Assembly: GCA_016858145.1 (NCBI GenBank)
Contig: JAEHOE010000259.1
Location: 1-64,000, forward strand
From: Edaphochlamys debaryana
Taxonomy: Eukaryota > Chlorophyta > Chlorophyceae > Chlamydomonadales
Length of the DNA stretch: 64,000 bases
Reading direction: 5' to 3'
How positions within the stretch are numbered: the first letter of the stretch is position 1; every line of letters begins with the position of its first letter. Positions 21,701 through 34,100 of the stretch are shown here, piece by piece. Position numbers and translations under genes: made by a program. Below the pieces are notes generated by a model. It did no database searches. It saw only the letters and a list, made by a program, of their open reading frames with translations, and had not been told where the DNA came from.

Positions 21701-24510
21701 ATGGCCGGTGGCGAGTCTGACACGCAGCTGATTCAGGTCAGCGCAGCGCCGCCTCCGCCGATGAGCTTTCGCGCCGCATATTACCTGCAAAGCCGCCGTT
21801 CATGCCCTTAGAGTGTGGTTAAAGCAGATGCCTAGCTGTCTGCTACAGAAAGGCCTGCGACGCGGTGTCACGAGGCTGCTGCGCGCGAAAGCTTATTGGA
21901 AATCGTTGTTGCTGTCTGCAGGCTAAGCTGGCCAAGCTGGGCTTGGACCAGACTCCCGAGGAGTTCGTGGCAAGCCTGCCCGGCCCTATCAAGCGGCGCG
22001 TGGAGGCTCTGCAGGAGATTCAGTCCAAGCACGATGAGCTTGAGGCGCAGTTCCGCAAGGAGCGGGCTGAGCTTGAGGCAAAGTACGAGAAGCTCTACGG
22101 TAAGCACAAGGTCCTCGGCTGTCGACACGGTAGGCCTGCAGGCGCGCGCAAATTCCGAGACATGGCCCTTCCGTCTTGTTCCGCCCCCCTTGCAGCCCCT
22201 CTCTACGTCGAGCGCTCGGAGATCGTGCAGGGCTCAAAGGAGGTGGCTCCCAAGGAGGGCGAGCCCGCTGGCGACGGTAAGCTCGGGCGATGGTGTTGCA
22301 CCGTGCACGCCGCGGTCTGGTTTTGTAGGTTTCAAACGCACGCCTTGCCTCGCACAGAGTCCATCAAGGGCATCCCCGAGTTCTGGCTGGCTGTGCTCCT
22401 CAAGTGCGAGGTCACCATGGACATGATCAAGGACAAGGATATGGACGTGCTCAAGTACCTGCGGGACATCCAGGTGCGTTATTATCCCTACAACCGGGGG
22501 GGGGGGGCACTCTGAAGGCCGCGTATGGTCTTGTCCGACTCCTCCCGCCCCCCACCTTCCCCAGGCTGAGGGGCTGGTCGTGGACGGCGTGTCCCACGGC
22601 TTCAAGCTGCGCTTCTTTTTCGACTCCAACCCTTACTTCACCAACGAGGTGCGTGCAGTCACATCACATGGACCGCGAGGGCATGGGTCTCGTGGTGGGG
22701 CTACCCCAGTCGTGCACGCCGTGAGGCGCTCTGCCCAGCCTCCCTGCTGGATCGACTCCGCTCTGCCTTTGCGACGTGTGTTTTGAAGCTGTGTCCTAGA
22801 AGTGCTTGCCTTTGCGCTCGGCCAGGCCACCATATCTCCATGGCGCCGACCCTAGTCCAGTCCGCCCCCTGTCCGCCGGCACGCTATTCGATGCGATAAC
22901 CCCGCTAGCACGCTCGCGCCGTCCCGCTCCGTCTTCCCCTCATCCGCCCCCGGCCGTGCCACGTCCTTTCGGCGCACGCAGGTGCTGGAGAAGACCTACC
23001 ACATGCTGCCCGAGGACGACGGCGTGCTGGAGCGCGCCGAGGGCACCAAGATCGAGTGGAACGCGGGTGAGCGCCACTCGGACACTCGAGGGGGCTGCAC
23101 AAACTGTGCAAAGGGAGGGCTGCGGAGCGAGGCCTCGGCTGGGGGCCTTACCTCGTACCGCTCGGGTTCTGACGGTGGTGCTGTATGGGCTCTGACCCTG
23201 TTGCAGGCAAGGACGTGACTGTCAAGATCATGAAGAAGAAGCCCAAGAAGGGCGGCAAGGGCGACTCCAAGCCGCAGGTGCGCGCGACGCGAGGGAGCTT
23301 ACGGGAGGGAAGGGAGGGCCCGGTCCGTTGGAGTTGGAGATCAGAGCCCTACACGCGGCCCACCGTGCCGTGGCCCAGAACCCGTCACTAATCGCCCCTC
23401 TCTCTCTCCCATGCGCCCTCCCTCGCATCCCCCAGGTCAAGACCGAGCGGGTGGACTCGTTCTTCAACTTCTTCGACCCGCCCCAGGTGCGGGGGCCCGG
23501 CAGGGCAAGAGCGGGGCAGATCGGGCCCAGCAAACACTGTATGCTTCTCGCATACCTCTCGCAGTCGGGCTGTGTGCGTCCCTCCCGGCCCGAGGGTTGG
23601 CAGTGTTGACCTCGTCGGCCCCCCGCCTCTGTTCCTGCCCATCCCAGGTCCCCGACGGCGAGGAGGAGATCGACGAGGACACCATGGAGGAGCTGCAGGC
23701 CATCATCGAGGCGGACTACGAGGTGCGCGTGTGTGGGGTGGGGGGAAGGGTGCGGGGACAGCGGAAGGGGCGGAAGCGCGATGGGCAGAAGCGGGAGGGG
23801 CCGGGAGGGGCGGAAGCGGGAGGGGCGAAAGCGGGTGGCTGGGGTGTGCAGGGCGGCGGATGTAGAAGGCGGGACGATGGTCGCGGGTTACAGCAGCCAA
23901 GGCGGGCTAGACGCGGGTTGGTCCATCGTACGGTACACGGGCCCAGCTTGGTGCGGAGGCCTACAGCCTGGGGGCGCACAAGTGTCAAGCAGGGCGGCAC
24001 TAGCTTGAGGCCGTCACCCTCCCCGGCCCCGCCCCTGCCTCAACCCCCCTGCCATACAGGTGGGCGCCACCATCCGCGAGAAGCTCATTCCCGAGGCCGT
24101 GTCCTGGTACACGGGCGAGGCGGTGGACGAGGACGGGCTGTACCTGCCCGGGGACGACGACGAGGACGACGAGGAGTGAGCGGGGGATGGAGCAGCGGGC
24201 ACTTTGGGATGGAGCAGCGGGAGGGGTTGGTGTTGGAGGAGATAACACCAGGGCGTGAGGGGGGAGGTCCGTGTAAGGCGGGCGGAATCTAGAGCCTGGC
24301 TCGCTCCTATGCCGTACTGTTGTTGAGGCCGGTGCTGTGTGGCGCCTGTGGCGCTGTCCACTGACTCCCTGCGCCCTCCCTGCGTCCGCTGCGTGCAGCT
24401 TCGAGGGCGAGGAGGGTGAGGAGGGCGACGACGACGACGAGGCCGCGCCGGGGGGCGAGGGGCAAGCGGCCGGGGGGCAACAGCAGCCGCCGGAGTGCAA
24501 GCAGCAATGA
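21701..24510 (+). CDS. NAP1: Nucleosome assembly protein 1
   Basis: Exons: 21701-21736, 21922-22099, 22196-22276, 22358-22473, 22565-22648, 22982-23066, 23207-23277, 23436-23486, 23648-23722, 24060-24175, 24399-24510 (stop TGA). The sum is 1005 nt, 334 aa, the usual NAP1 size. Hallmarks in order: a long N-terminal dimerisation helix (LEAQFRKERAELEAKYEKLY), IPEFWLAVLLKC, the core signature GFKLRFFFDSNPYFTNEVLEK, TIEWN-type strand (TKIEWNAGKDVT), SFFNFFDPPQ, then LIPEAVSWYTGEA and an acidic tail. NAP1 is a histone H2A-H2B chaperone that shuttles between cytosol and nucleus and assists chromatin assembly. The protein ends in CKQQ, the CaaX-type box known to be farnesylated in plant NAP1. All introns are GT-AG. 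The assignment is secure. Confidence 0.95.
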
Positions 24511-24846
24511 GCGGGCCCGGGGGGCAGCCGCAGAGTGCGGCTGGACTCATTCCAGTTGGGGCAGGTTGGCGAGGGGGCGGAGGGATTGCGAGGGACCGGC
24601 TGGTAGCCTGGGTCGTATAGGTCGCATGCAGGTTGGGCTTTGCAGGGACCATGCTGGGGCAGAGGACCTGGAGCCGTGGCGCGGGTGAGGGTTTGGGGCC
24701 GGAGAGTGACCGCTGTCTGGAGACGCTGTCTGGAGACGCGTTTGCGCGTTGTTGCACCATTAGGGGTTCGGTGGGAGAGCGGGTGTCTGCGTCCGTTGGA
24801 CGTCCTCGTGGCTGAGTGGGCGCAAGGCCAGTACCAGCTGACGCGC

Positions 24847-24851
24847 TGTAA
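24847..24851 (+). terminator. Candidate TGTAA poly(A) signal for NAP1
   Basis: TGTAA lies 337 nt after the NAP1 stop codon, consistent with algal 3'UTR lengths. Confidence 0.6.
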
Positions 24852-25434
24852 GGAGGAGCTTCAAGTCCATGTGCCGCGTGTGCCACGTACCGGAGGGGAG
24901 AATCAACCCTGCGACTCGCCAGTGTGGGGCCATTGCAGCACGCTTGAGTTGGTGCGCTGGGCGCCTTCGAGCGTTGAACGGAGCGATGTGTGGCGGGCAG
25001 TACCACAATCAGCTTTTGACAGAGTTCAGCTGTTCGCGGAGGCGGAACGGGGCTCGTTCATGCTGCTGGACGGGCTGCTCAACAAGGCGCTGCGAGGCGG
25101 GACAACGTCGCGACAGTTCACCGCCGGGCGGGGCCTGCTGCTGCTGGGAGCGGGAGGTGCGGGAGCGTGCGGGATACGTGGCCCGGCAAAGCACCAGTCG
25201 GCCGTGTGGCACCCAAGGTCCTGGGAAGCAGCAGGCCCATCGATATGCAGTCGAGAGTATAAACTCAGTAGGGCCAGCAAGCAAGTCGGGAAGCAGACCC
25301 GAAAGCTCATTCGGTCGATGTCGCAAGATCTGGAGGGGCCGACGACTGCTGTTCGCAGCACGCAGACGCACCCTCGCTTGCCTAGCTTGGATGTGTACTA
25401 GCCACAGCAAAGCGACGCAAGCGTGCAAGCCGAT
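24852..25434 (+). promoter_or_regulatory. NAP1-MBB1 intergenic region with candidate TATA box
   Basis: TATAAA occurs at 25258-25263 (context gagtataaactc), about 170 nt before the chosen MBB1 start at 25435. It is a plausible core promoter in an otherwise GC-rich sequence. No other gene is visible. Confidence 0.4.
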
Positions 25435-28400
25435 ATGATTCCTCACAGAGTGCTGTGGCGTGGCGTTCAGACCCGGGGACCTAGCGAGCAAGCGTCGAGC
25501 TCCAGCGCTGCTCCAAGTCAACGATGTGCTGTGCGTCGGCCAGCGCGCTCGGGTCGCGTGGAAGTCGGCTCGACTGCGGACCGGGCCTTCCTACAGCTCG
25601 CTCCGGTTCGCCCTGACCGGACGACCATCTTTGCCGATAAGGTCGGAGGAGCTAACGGCAACAATGGATCTAGCATAGACGAGGGCGACAACGACCAGAC
25701 GATGGCGCCCCTGCCTGACAACTCCAAGGTCCTGAAAATCAACCTGGACCTGCTGCTGGTGCGTAAAGGTCTTGGAAACCTCTGCTGCCTGTCGCTGGAG
25801 CTCGGTCGGGACACCTCCCTTCTCCCGCTTGCAGTGGCGATGCCGCACTGCGCGCATCCGCGCTCGCCAGACCCTGGATGCAAACGAGCGGAGGAGTTTG
25901 TATAAGTCTGCAGAGGACGGCCTGAGGTAAGCTGCCCGTGTGGCTGGCACGCAACACCGACATGCTCGCCTGCACCGCAGGCGTCCGCAGCGCGCACCAT
26001 CCCAGCGCAGGGCCGCCAAGCTAGAATGGAGCGGCAGTCTTGCAAGGCGGGGGGGGTCAGGGCAGGTGCAGCAGCGCCTCCACGCAGAGCCAGGGCTCTC
26101 CTGGGCGGTCCCCCCCCCTCTGCCCAACCACCCTCCTGGACCAACGCCCGCCCTCGCCCGCACCTCAGGCGCTGCCTGGCCATGGACCCCTCGGACGCCC
26201 GCTCCTACGTGGTGCTCGGAAAGCTGCTGATGCAGCAGAAGCGCTTCGAGGAGGCGCGCGCGCTCTACCAGAACGGCTGCGCTAACTCAGGTGCGCCGAC
26301 CGCCTGCCGGGCGCCGCCTGCCATCCCCGGAGTCGGCCCTGGGGCGATCCGTACCGCACCTGGGCTTTGCAGCGACACTGTCAGGGGATCATGCAGCCCT
26401 TAAGCTGCACGCCGGCCGCACCTAGCTGACTCCAGCCAAGGCGTAGCCACCTAACGCTCTCCCGCTGGCATCCGGCCCCGCAGGCAACACCAACCCGTAC
26501 ATTTGGTCGGCGTGGGGCTGGCTGGAGGCGCAGACGGGCAACGTGGACCGTGCGCGGAAGCTGTACGATGCGGCGGTGGTGGTGGACGCCACGCACGCGT
26601 GCGCCTGGCACAAGTGGGGCATGCTGGAGAAGGGGCAAGGCAACTACACGCGCGCACGAGACCTCTGGATGCAGGTGCGGCCGGGGGACGCGTCGGGGCT
26701 TCGGCTGGGCGGGATCCGTCCGTAGCGGTGGAGGGTGAGGAGGGGCTAAGCTAAAAGGCGAACGAGCTCGGTTTGTAGGCAGCTGGGCGCAAGGGCCAGG
26801 CTTGCGGAAAGCAGCCCTGGAGTGCTGGTGTCGAGTTCCGTGTCCCGACCTGACCCCTCGTTCCTTCCGCCCCTCTTTCCGCAGGGCATCCAGCGCTGCC
26901 GGCGAAAGCCCCAGTCCCAGAACGCGTACCTGTACAACGCTCTGGGCTGCATGGCGGCGCAGCTGGGGCGCCTGGGGGAGGCGCGGTCGTGGTTCGAGGA
27001 GGGCACGCGCAGCGCTGAGGGGGCGGCCAGCGTGGCGCTGTGGCAGGTGGGCAGGCGGGCGGATGAGGGCAGGGCGCACTGGATGCGAGCTGGGTGGGTG
27101 GGTGGGATGGGGGATTGTGTCGAGGGAGGGAGGCAAGGGGGGAGAAAGGGGGAGGCATTGTTGGGGTACGAAATCGAGGGTTGCAGGGTCTGGGTGGCCC
27201 AGGGTGACTGTTTAGGGATACCAACCGCCACCAGTCCCGCCGATAGTTGGTCGGCGGCGTGCTCTGGTAAGCATTGGATGACGACATGTTGGCCCTCCCG
27301 CGATGGGGGCGGGCGCTGGCCCGGCTTGAGCACCCCAACCGCTGGCCCTGGGTTGCGCGCTCGTGCAGGCATGGGCCGTGACGGAAGCCAACCAGGGCGA
27401 CCCCAGCCAAGTGCGGAATCTCTTCCGGAGGGCACTGGGCGCAAACCCGCGGTCCAGGTGGGTGGGCATCGGGGGCACGGGCCGAGGTTCGGTCTGGACA
27501 GGAGCCCGGAACGCGTGGACTGGGTAGCGTACCGTTCGTTGCCGCCCTCTCCTGCTGGCCGACTGGCTGATGGCACGCCCGCTGGCTGCACTTGGGTCCG
27601 CAGGTACGTCCACCTGGCGTGGGCGCTGTGGGAGCGGCGGCAGGGCAACCCCCAGCGCTGCCTGGCGCTGCTGCAGCGGGGGTGCCAGCTCAACCCCACG
27701 GACCCGGCGCTCTACCAGGTGAGGAGGGGCCGGTCTGGCGGGTGGCAGCCAAGGGAGCGGAAGCAACCGAGGTGTTGTGGGACCTTGAAGGGGGGGTGGG
27801 GGGAGCGGGGTGCAAAGGGGCGGAGGAAAGGGCGGGTTCATCCCATGAAGCGACAGTAAGATCTGTCCTGTCCGAGCGGGCACCTTGACCGTGGTCTTCC
27901 CCCGCCTCCCTCCCTCAGGCCTGGGCCTTGGTGGAGAGAGCTGCGGGCCGCTTCGACCGGGCGCGAGCGCTCTTCGAGACGGGGCTCAAGGTGCGTTGAG
28001 GTTGTTCGGGAGGGGTGTAAATCGATGCAAGCGGTATGGGAGGAGTGAGGGGGGCTCGGTGAGTTGGGCCTAGGGGGGCAGGTACTCCCGGAAGACTGCG
28101 GCCCCAACGAGGCGACTTGGACGGGATCACGGCTTGGCCTGGGAAGAACGCCTTTTGAGCTGAGCTTTACTGGCGCCCACTGCCCCTCGCCTTTTGCCCC
28201 TTCCAGGCGGACCCGTCCTACCTGTACCTCTGGCAGGCGTGGGGCGTGATGGAGGCGGAGCTGGTGCGGCCGGGGGGGAGTCGGGAGTCGGGAGGGGGGC
28301 CCGTCGAGATGGACCTGCAGTTCAGTCCGCGGCGCTCAACGGGAATGCGGTGTACACGGCCTGGGAATACCGGTGGAGCGGGTCCCTAGTTGCCCAGTCT

Positions 28401-30069
28401 AGTTGGAATACATATCTGAGCAGCCGCAGCCGCAGCACATGCAAGGCTGCGCCCTTCTCCCCGCGTGCCCTGGCCCGACCTGTGCACGGGGCCTGCCTCC
28501 GCCTGCGCCGCTGCAGGGCAACCTGGACCGCGCGCGGCAGCTGTTCCAGGAGGGCGTGTGGGCGGAGCCCCGCTCGGCGGACACGGTCTACTGCTTCCAC
28601 GCCTGGGGCAGCCTGGAGTGGAAGGCCGGCAACATCCAAACGGCGCGGGAGCTGTTCAAGGCGGCCGTGCGGGTGGGCGGGGGCTGCGGGGGCGCCCTTG
28701 CCGAGAGAGCGTACGGTCAGAGGCGTGGGGCGGCATCGCTCAGGTTGCACGCGGCCGCATGTCGAGTGCCAGGGGCATGGCCGTGGGCAAGTGCGGTTTC
28801 GCTGATGTGGGTCACGGTGTGAAGCGTACTGGGCACTGTGACTTGAGGCGTGGGGCTGAGTCGCGTACTGCCGCTTTATCCCTCGCGCCCGCGCCCCCCA
28901 GGTGGACCCCAAGAACGAGCTGACGTGGACCTCTTGGATTGCCATGGAGAGCGAGGCGGGCTTCGTGGAGCGGGCGGACGACCTGCGCATCCGGCAGGTG
29001 CGTGCCGGGCGAGCGAGGGGCCCGACTCTGCTGGGGGCCAAATTCCGCCAGAGGCAGGAGGTTTGTCGTGGTACGCCCGCAAGATTCAAAGACAGTGGCC
29101 ATTAGCGGCCCTGGGACCGCGATGCTGGAAGACACCGACGCGTGCCGTGCGGCCTCACCGGCCATGCGCTATCGCTCACCCACACCCCCATTGCGTCCCC
29201 GCTGCGCTGCCCCCTGCAGGCGGAGCAGCAGTGGGAGTTCGTGGTGCCGGCCGGCTTCACCACCCGCCCCGCGCCCGGGCTCGTGGACACGCTGGCCAAG
29301 TGGTTCGCGGCGCGCGGGTTCGGCAGCAAGCAGGACGCTGACACGCCCATGCCCGAGCCGCCCCGGCCCGCCTCGCCCGCCGCCCTGTCGCCCAGCGCCT
29401 CCTTCTCATCCACCTCTTCCTTGGACCAACCCCTGATGGCGCCGCCGCGGAGGGGCGTGGGCGGCGCCTCCGGGCGGTCCACGGTCGGGGGCGCGGCAGC
29501 AGCGGATGCCGCGGCGGCCGCTGCCTCGACTGCTGCTGCTGCTGCCTCGGCGGCCGCGGCGGCTGCGGCCGTGGCTGGGTCGAGCGATGACGTGGAGTCG
29601 CAGCTGGAGGCGATCCAGCGGTTGATGGAGGTGAGGGCGGACGAGAGAGAAGGGGATTTGCGACTGATGCAAAGGTAGCTAGGATCAGGAACATGCACTA
29701 ACCTGGTTCCCAAGCGCCTCTTCCATGCGCTGCTTCTAAGCAAGGCAAAGGGCAAGCCAGGGCGCAAGTGTGCCTTGTGGGAGCCAGGGATGTGCCCAGC
29801 GCTTGCTGCCGAAGCCAGGCCCCGGGCCAGCGGCTGGCTGCCACGCTGTCCCCGCCGTGCCTCACCGCTCCCCTCCGGCTTTTGTCCCTGCTGCCCGCCT
29901 CCCTCAGGAGGGCGAGGGCGATGGGCTGTTTGCCTCTCCGGACGACGACCTGGAGGCCTCCCTGCGGCCGCCGCCCAGGAAGGCCACGGCGCGCACTCCA
30001 GGCCTGGAGCCGCGCCCGGCGCCCTCGCAGCGGAGCCGTGGGCAGGGAGGGGCAGGAGAGTCCGCATAA
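25435..30069 (+). CDS. MBB1: MBB1/HCF107-type HAT-repeat chloroplast RNA maturation factor
   Basis: Exons: 25435-25758, 25835-25926, 26169-26290, 26484-26674, 26885-27046, 27369-27457, 27604-27718, 27919-27990, 28207-28263, 28517-28672, 28902-28997, 29220-29630, 29908-30069 (stop TAA). The sum is 2049 nt, 682 aa; Chlamydomonas Mbb1 is of similar size. The first 80 residues are Arg/Ser/Ala-rich, like a chloroplast transit peptide. From about residue 110 to 480 run roughly ten half-a-TPR (HAT) units with W-x-x-W/G signatures: YIWSAWGWLEAQTGNVDRAR, AWHKWGMLEKGQGNYTRAR, YVHLAWALWERRQGNPQR, YLWQAWGVMEAELGNLDRAR. In Chlamydomonas and Arabidopsis this protein binds the 5' end of psbB (and psbH) transcripts and stabilises them, so it supports photosystem II. 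The C-terminus has Ala- and Ser-rich low-complexity sequence. ATG 25435 was chosen because it precedes the transit-like segment in frame. Confidence 0.87.
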
Positions 30070-30607
30070 TATGGGTCCGGAACCGGAAGCGCGGGACAGG
30101 AGAGCGTGTGTGGATGTTCGGGGGGCAGGCGCAAGTGGGGCTGCGGGCGGTGGGTTGAGGGCAGCGGCATGCCGAGCAAGGCACGTGAAGCAGCTCAGGT
30201 ATCGGGGATAAGGCCTATGGGATAGGGGGATAGGGTAACGGTGTGGTCATACTGTGGCTTCATGTGAGGGCAGTTGCGGGATGAGGACGAATGCACGCGT
30301 CCAGACGGATTGATGACCGAGTGAGGGCAGAGGTGGTCGAGAGGTTGGTGATATCACTTATCGGATGATGAAGGATCTGCAGCATTGCGTGTGTGTGATG
30401 GTTCGTGAGCGGTGCTCCTGCCTGGTGGCCTGGCTGGGCTGGTTAAACTTCGACTAGAGCCCGTTGTGGCCGGATGGCCGGCGGTGGCCTGGGCTGGGCC
30501 TGCGCACGCCGCCTGGGAAGCTGCTGCCTCGTTTGTCTGCCCGCGCCGTCTGTGTTAGGCGCTGTCGGTGACGATGTTCGTGGCGTCTCGAGAGGCTGGG
30601 CGGTGGC

Positions 30608-30612
30608 TGTAA
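30608..30612 (+). terminator. Candidate TGTAA poly(A) signal for MBB1
   Basis: TGTAA 539 nt downstream of the MBB1 stop and 198 nt before the next start codon. It is the only TGTAA I noticed in this intergenic region (30070-30809), which otherwise shows no gene. Confidence 0.45.
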
Positions 30613-30809
30613 GCAGAGCAGACTCGAGTGCGGGGTGCGATTCGTGCCCGCGAAGCGACGTACGCGCGCTCGCCGCGGGGCCCAGTGCATGATCTCCCGC
30701 TCGCCAGCTCAGCCGTGCCACACCGCCAAGTTCAACACTAACCGTTCAAACTGCAGCCATGAACTTGCTTCGCTAGGACAAGTGCACGCGACAAACGGTG
30801 CAAGGGGGG

Positions 30810-31140
30810 ATGGTGGCCTTCCTTGCGGGCCTCTTGCTGGCCCTTGTTCTGGCAGCGTCAGCAGCCTTCTTACTGAAAGACAGGTGCGCTTGACTGCAGA
30901 GGAGCGGAGCTTCACTTGCCTCCCGGGAGCGAGCTGTCTCGGATGGCTGAAGCTGCTCGGGCCCGTTGACGGCCAACTGCGCAAGTGGCTTGAGCCATCT
31001 GGCTTGTTTCTTACGGGCTTATAACTGCAAACTGTCGCAGGTTCCTTGTCTTGCTTGCGCACCGCATTGGCCTGTCGGAGCATCGCGCGGAGCGGCTTGG
31101 ATGGGCCAGCTGTAGGCGGCTACGCCTGAAGCTACGGCGG
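30810..31140 (+). other. N-terminal membrane anchor exons of the BLTP2-like protein
   Basis: Exon 1 encodes MVAFLAGLLLALVLAASAAF followed by LLKD, one uncharged helix suited to span a membrane. Exon 2 continues with Arg-rich sequence ending RRLRLKLRR. Exon 3 opens GPVAAVLVESAELRLPG, like the first beta strands of SABRE/KIP/Hobbit proteins, where an N-terminal helix anchors the bridge in the ER. This supports ATG 30810 as the start. Confidence 0.65.
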
Positions 31141-34100
31141 GTGCGTATGCATGCGAACAGCGTCGCAGCTGTTCGTGTTCTGCTGCCGAGTCGAGCCGCT
31201 GGTCCACCCTCACCACACCTGCGCCACACCCCCTCGGCGCTCTTCCCCTCCCAGGGGCCTGTAGCGGCTGTCCTCGTCGAATCTGCGGAGCTTCGGCTGC
31301 CGGGTCACCATGCGGGCGATGCGCCTCCCGGCTTTGCGGCTGTGGCGGGCTTGGTGCTCCGCCTGGGCGCAGCTGCCCTGCTCGGGGGGGCCTGGGCGGA
31401 GCCAGGGGAGGGTCCCGTGGCGGTTCTCAGCATCACGGTGCGCCGGGGTCCATCGCCCCGCAGCCGCGCCCGCTGGCATTCCTGCTGATGTGTGGCGTAG
31501 AACGGCGCTGCTTGCCCCTGCTCCTGGGCGCGCGGCCTAACGCGCCTTCCCACGCCGTGTGTGGGCACCTCCCCGCAGGGTCTGGAGGTAGTGCTGAGGG
31601 CGAAGGCCCCGGCGAAGGCCGAGGAGCTGCATGGGCTGGGTCTGGATGAGTCAGCAGCTGAGCCGCGACGCAAGCGCCGGCGGCCGAAGGGCGGCTCTAC
31701 GGAACCCCCCCGGCTGCCCGGGCCGCTGCAGCGCCTGCTACCTCTATTGCGGCTGGAGCTGGATGGGGCACGAGCGGTGGGTGCATGGCATGGCTGACTT
31801 GGGCTGCCTCGGGCTACCTCGGGGAGCGAGTGCAGAGGGTGAGGGAGCACGCGGGATGGCTTGTGGTGGGCCTGGGTTGCACCGCGGACTTCAGGGCATG
31901 TGGGTTGGCGCGACTGCTTGGCTACTTTCAAGAGTGCTTGAGGGATCGTATACCGGCTGTCACTGCAGGCTCCTGAGCACGCGGCAAGCGGCACTGCGGA
32001 GGGCGGTGGCAGCGGCGCAGGCAGTCCGTGGGTGGCTGAGCTGGAGCGCCTGACCCTCTCGGCCTCGCGGCCCGCGGCTCTGGATAGCTGCGAGTCCCAA
32101 CCCGATTCCGCCCCTTCCGCGTCCGGGCCCCCACCTGCCGCCGTGGCATCCTCCGACCCGGGACTGCTCCCTGCGACATCCGGGGCGGAGGCTACTGGGT
32201 CTGCACCCGGTGCCGGTGCAGGCCGGGAGCCCTGCAGCGCCCTAGTAGTGGCAGTCGAGGCAAAGGCGCTCCGACTGACTCTGTCGGGAGAGGGGGCCGC
32301 GCGGCCTCAGGCGGAGGGCGGGCCTGGACCCGCGCTGCTGGCTGCAGGGCTGCAGCGCATCGCGGCCGTGGCGAGGTTCAGCGGGTGCGTCGTAGGGCGT
32401 CACGGGCGGCTCGAGGCGAGCTTAAAACAGCTGAGGCGACCGTGTCTGCAGGCAGCTGGGGTCTGTCATTGCTTGCAACGGCCCTGCTCCACAGCACCAC
32501 GCGCCTCCCATGCACTGTTGCCTTGTTACCGGTTTCTACCCCGTTCGTGTTCGAGTTGAACTGCTGAGACCTTGCTGCCGTTTGCTCGCCTGCAGAGCCT
32601 CCGAAGGCAGCCGCGTCGCCGGTCGGCTGGCGGCGGTCCGCCTGGACCTGGGGGAGCCCTCGCTCGACGCCTGCGTCCCAGCACCAACGGGCTTGGACTT
32701 GGGAACGGACCCGGGTACTGTGGAGGAAGAGTCGGCACCCGCCAATGATCAGCGCGAGAGCCCCTTGGCGGCGGCACTGACGGCGATCATGGTGGCGGCA
32801 GCGTCGAGGAGCCGGCGCCGTCGGGGTCCTCTACAGGCCGGGCGCCGCGGGGCCGACGGGGGGTGTGGGGCCGACGGCGGCCGCCAGGGGGTGGATGGAG
32901 GCGGGGCCGGGGTGCAGCGCTTGGAGGCTCTGGCGGAGCGGCTGGGAGGGCTGCTCTCGCGCCTCAGCCGGGCGATGCCGCCGCAGGTGGGGCTGCTGCT
33001 GCGTGTGCTGAGGCGTAGCTTCTATCGGAAAGTTCTGGGGGCGGGAGCGCAAGCCGACTGTAGGTGTAGCGGAACTGCGGCTCGGAAGTGTCATGTCATT
33101 GTCCTGGCTGTACGAGCGCAAATATCCTGAGCTATTTGCTTTGCCTGGCCGTTTGCCCTGACCCGCCCCGCTGCCCCCGGCGCCCCTGCCGCCGCCCAGG
33201 TGGACCTGCACCTGGCCGGCCTGCGCGCCACCGCCGCCCTGGCTCGCCCCGGAGCCCCGGCGGCCTCGCAGCCCGCCGCTTTGCAGCCCGGGCCGCCGCC
33301 GCCCGGTGCCTGGCTGCAGATGGTGTTGGGACCCATCTCCCTGGCGACGCGCGCAGGGCAGGCGGCAGCGGCTGCGCCTGCTGCCGCTACCCTGCCTACG
33401 CCGCCGCCGCCACCGGCGGGCTCCCTGCCGCTCCTCCGCCTGGCCATGGAGCTCGGTCCGCTGGCGCTGCTGGCGGGGGCCGGCGCGCCGCCGAGCGCGG
33501 GGTCAACGTCCGCGAGGGGGCGCGAGGCGGCCGGGCTGCAGCTGAGCGTGCCGCGCCTGGCCCTCGCGCTGATCGCAGCAGCGCCGGCCACGGCCCCGGC
33601 TGCAGCGCACGAGCCGCTGGCGCCTCCGCTGGGGCTCGGCCTGGCCTTCGAGCTCCCTCGCGGTGCGCTGCACCTGCGTCCGCCGCTGCTGCTGCCGCCA
33701 CAAGCGCAACCGCGACCACCCCCGGCGGGGGGCGTTGGGAGCAGCACGGGGGGCGCTGCGGGGCCCGAGAGCTTCAGCCTGGCCCTGAGCGGCGTTGCCC
33801 TCTCCGCCCGCGCCGACCTCACACGGCCCGTGCCGGTTCCGGAGCGGCCCTCCTCCGGAAGCTCCAAGTCGCTGAGCCGCTCCCTGCAGCTTAAGAGCAA
33901 GGCCTCGGCCAAGTCGGGCCTGGGGATGCCGGAGTCGGCCTCCGGCTCATCCCTGGCAACGCCCGGAGATGCCAAGGGCGAGGGGGCGGCGGCGGCCGTG
34001 TCCGGGACCCAAGACCCCGTGCCAAGACTTGAAGGCGACGCCGCAGGGTCTGCACAGGGCCCCCACGAGGCCCAGGCGGCAGAGCCCTTGCAGCCAGCCG

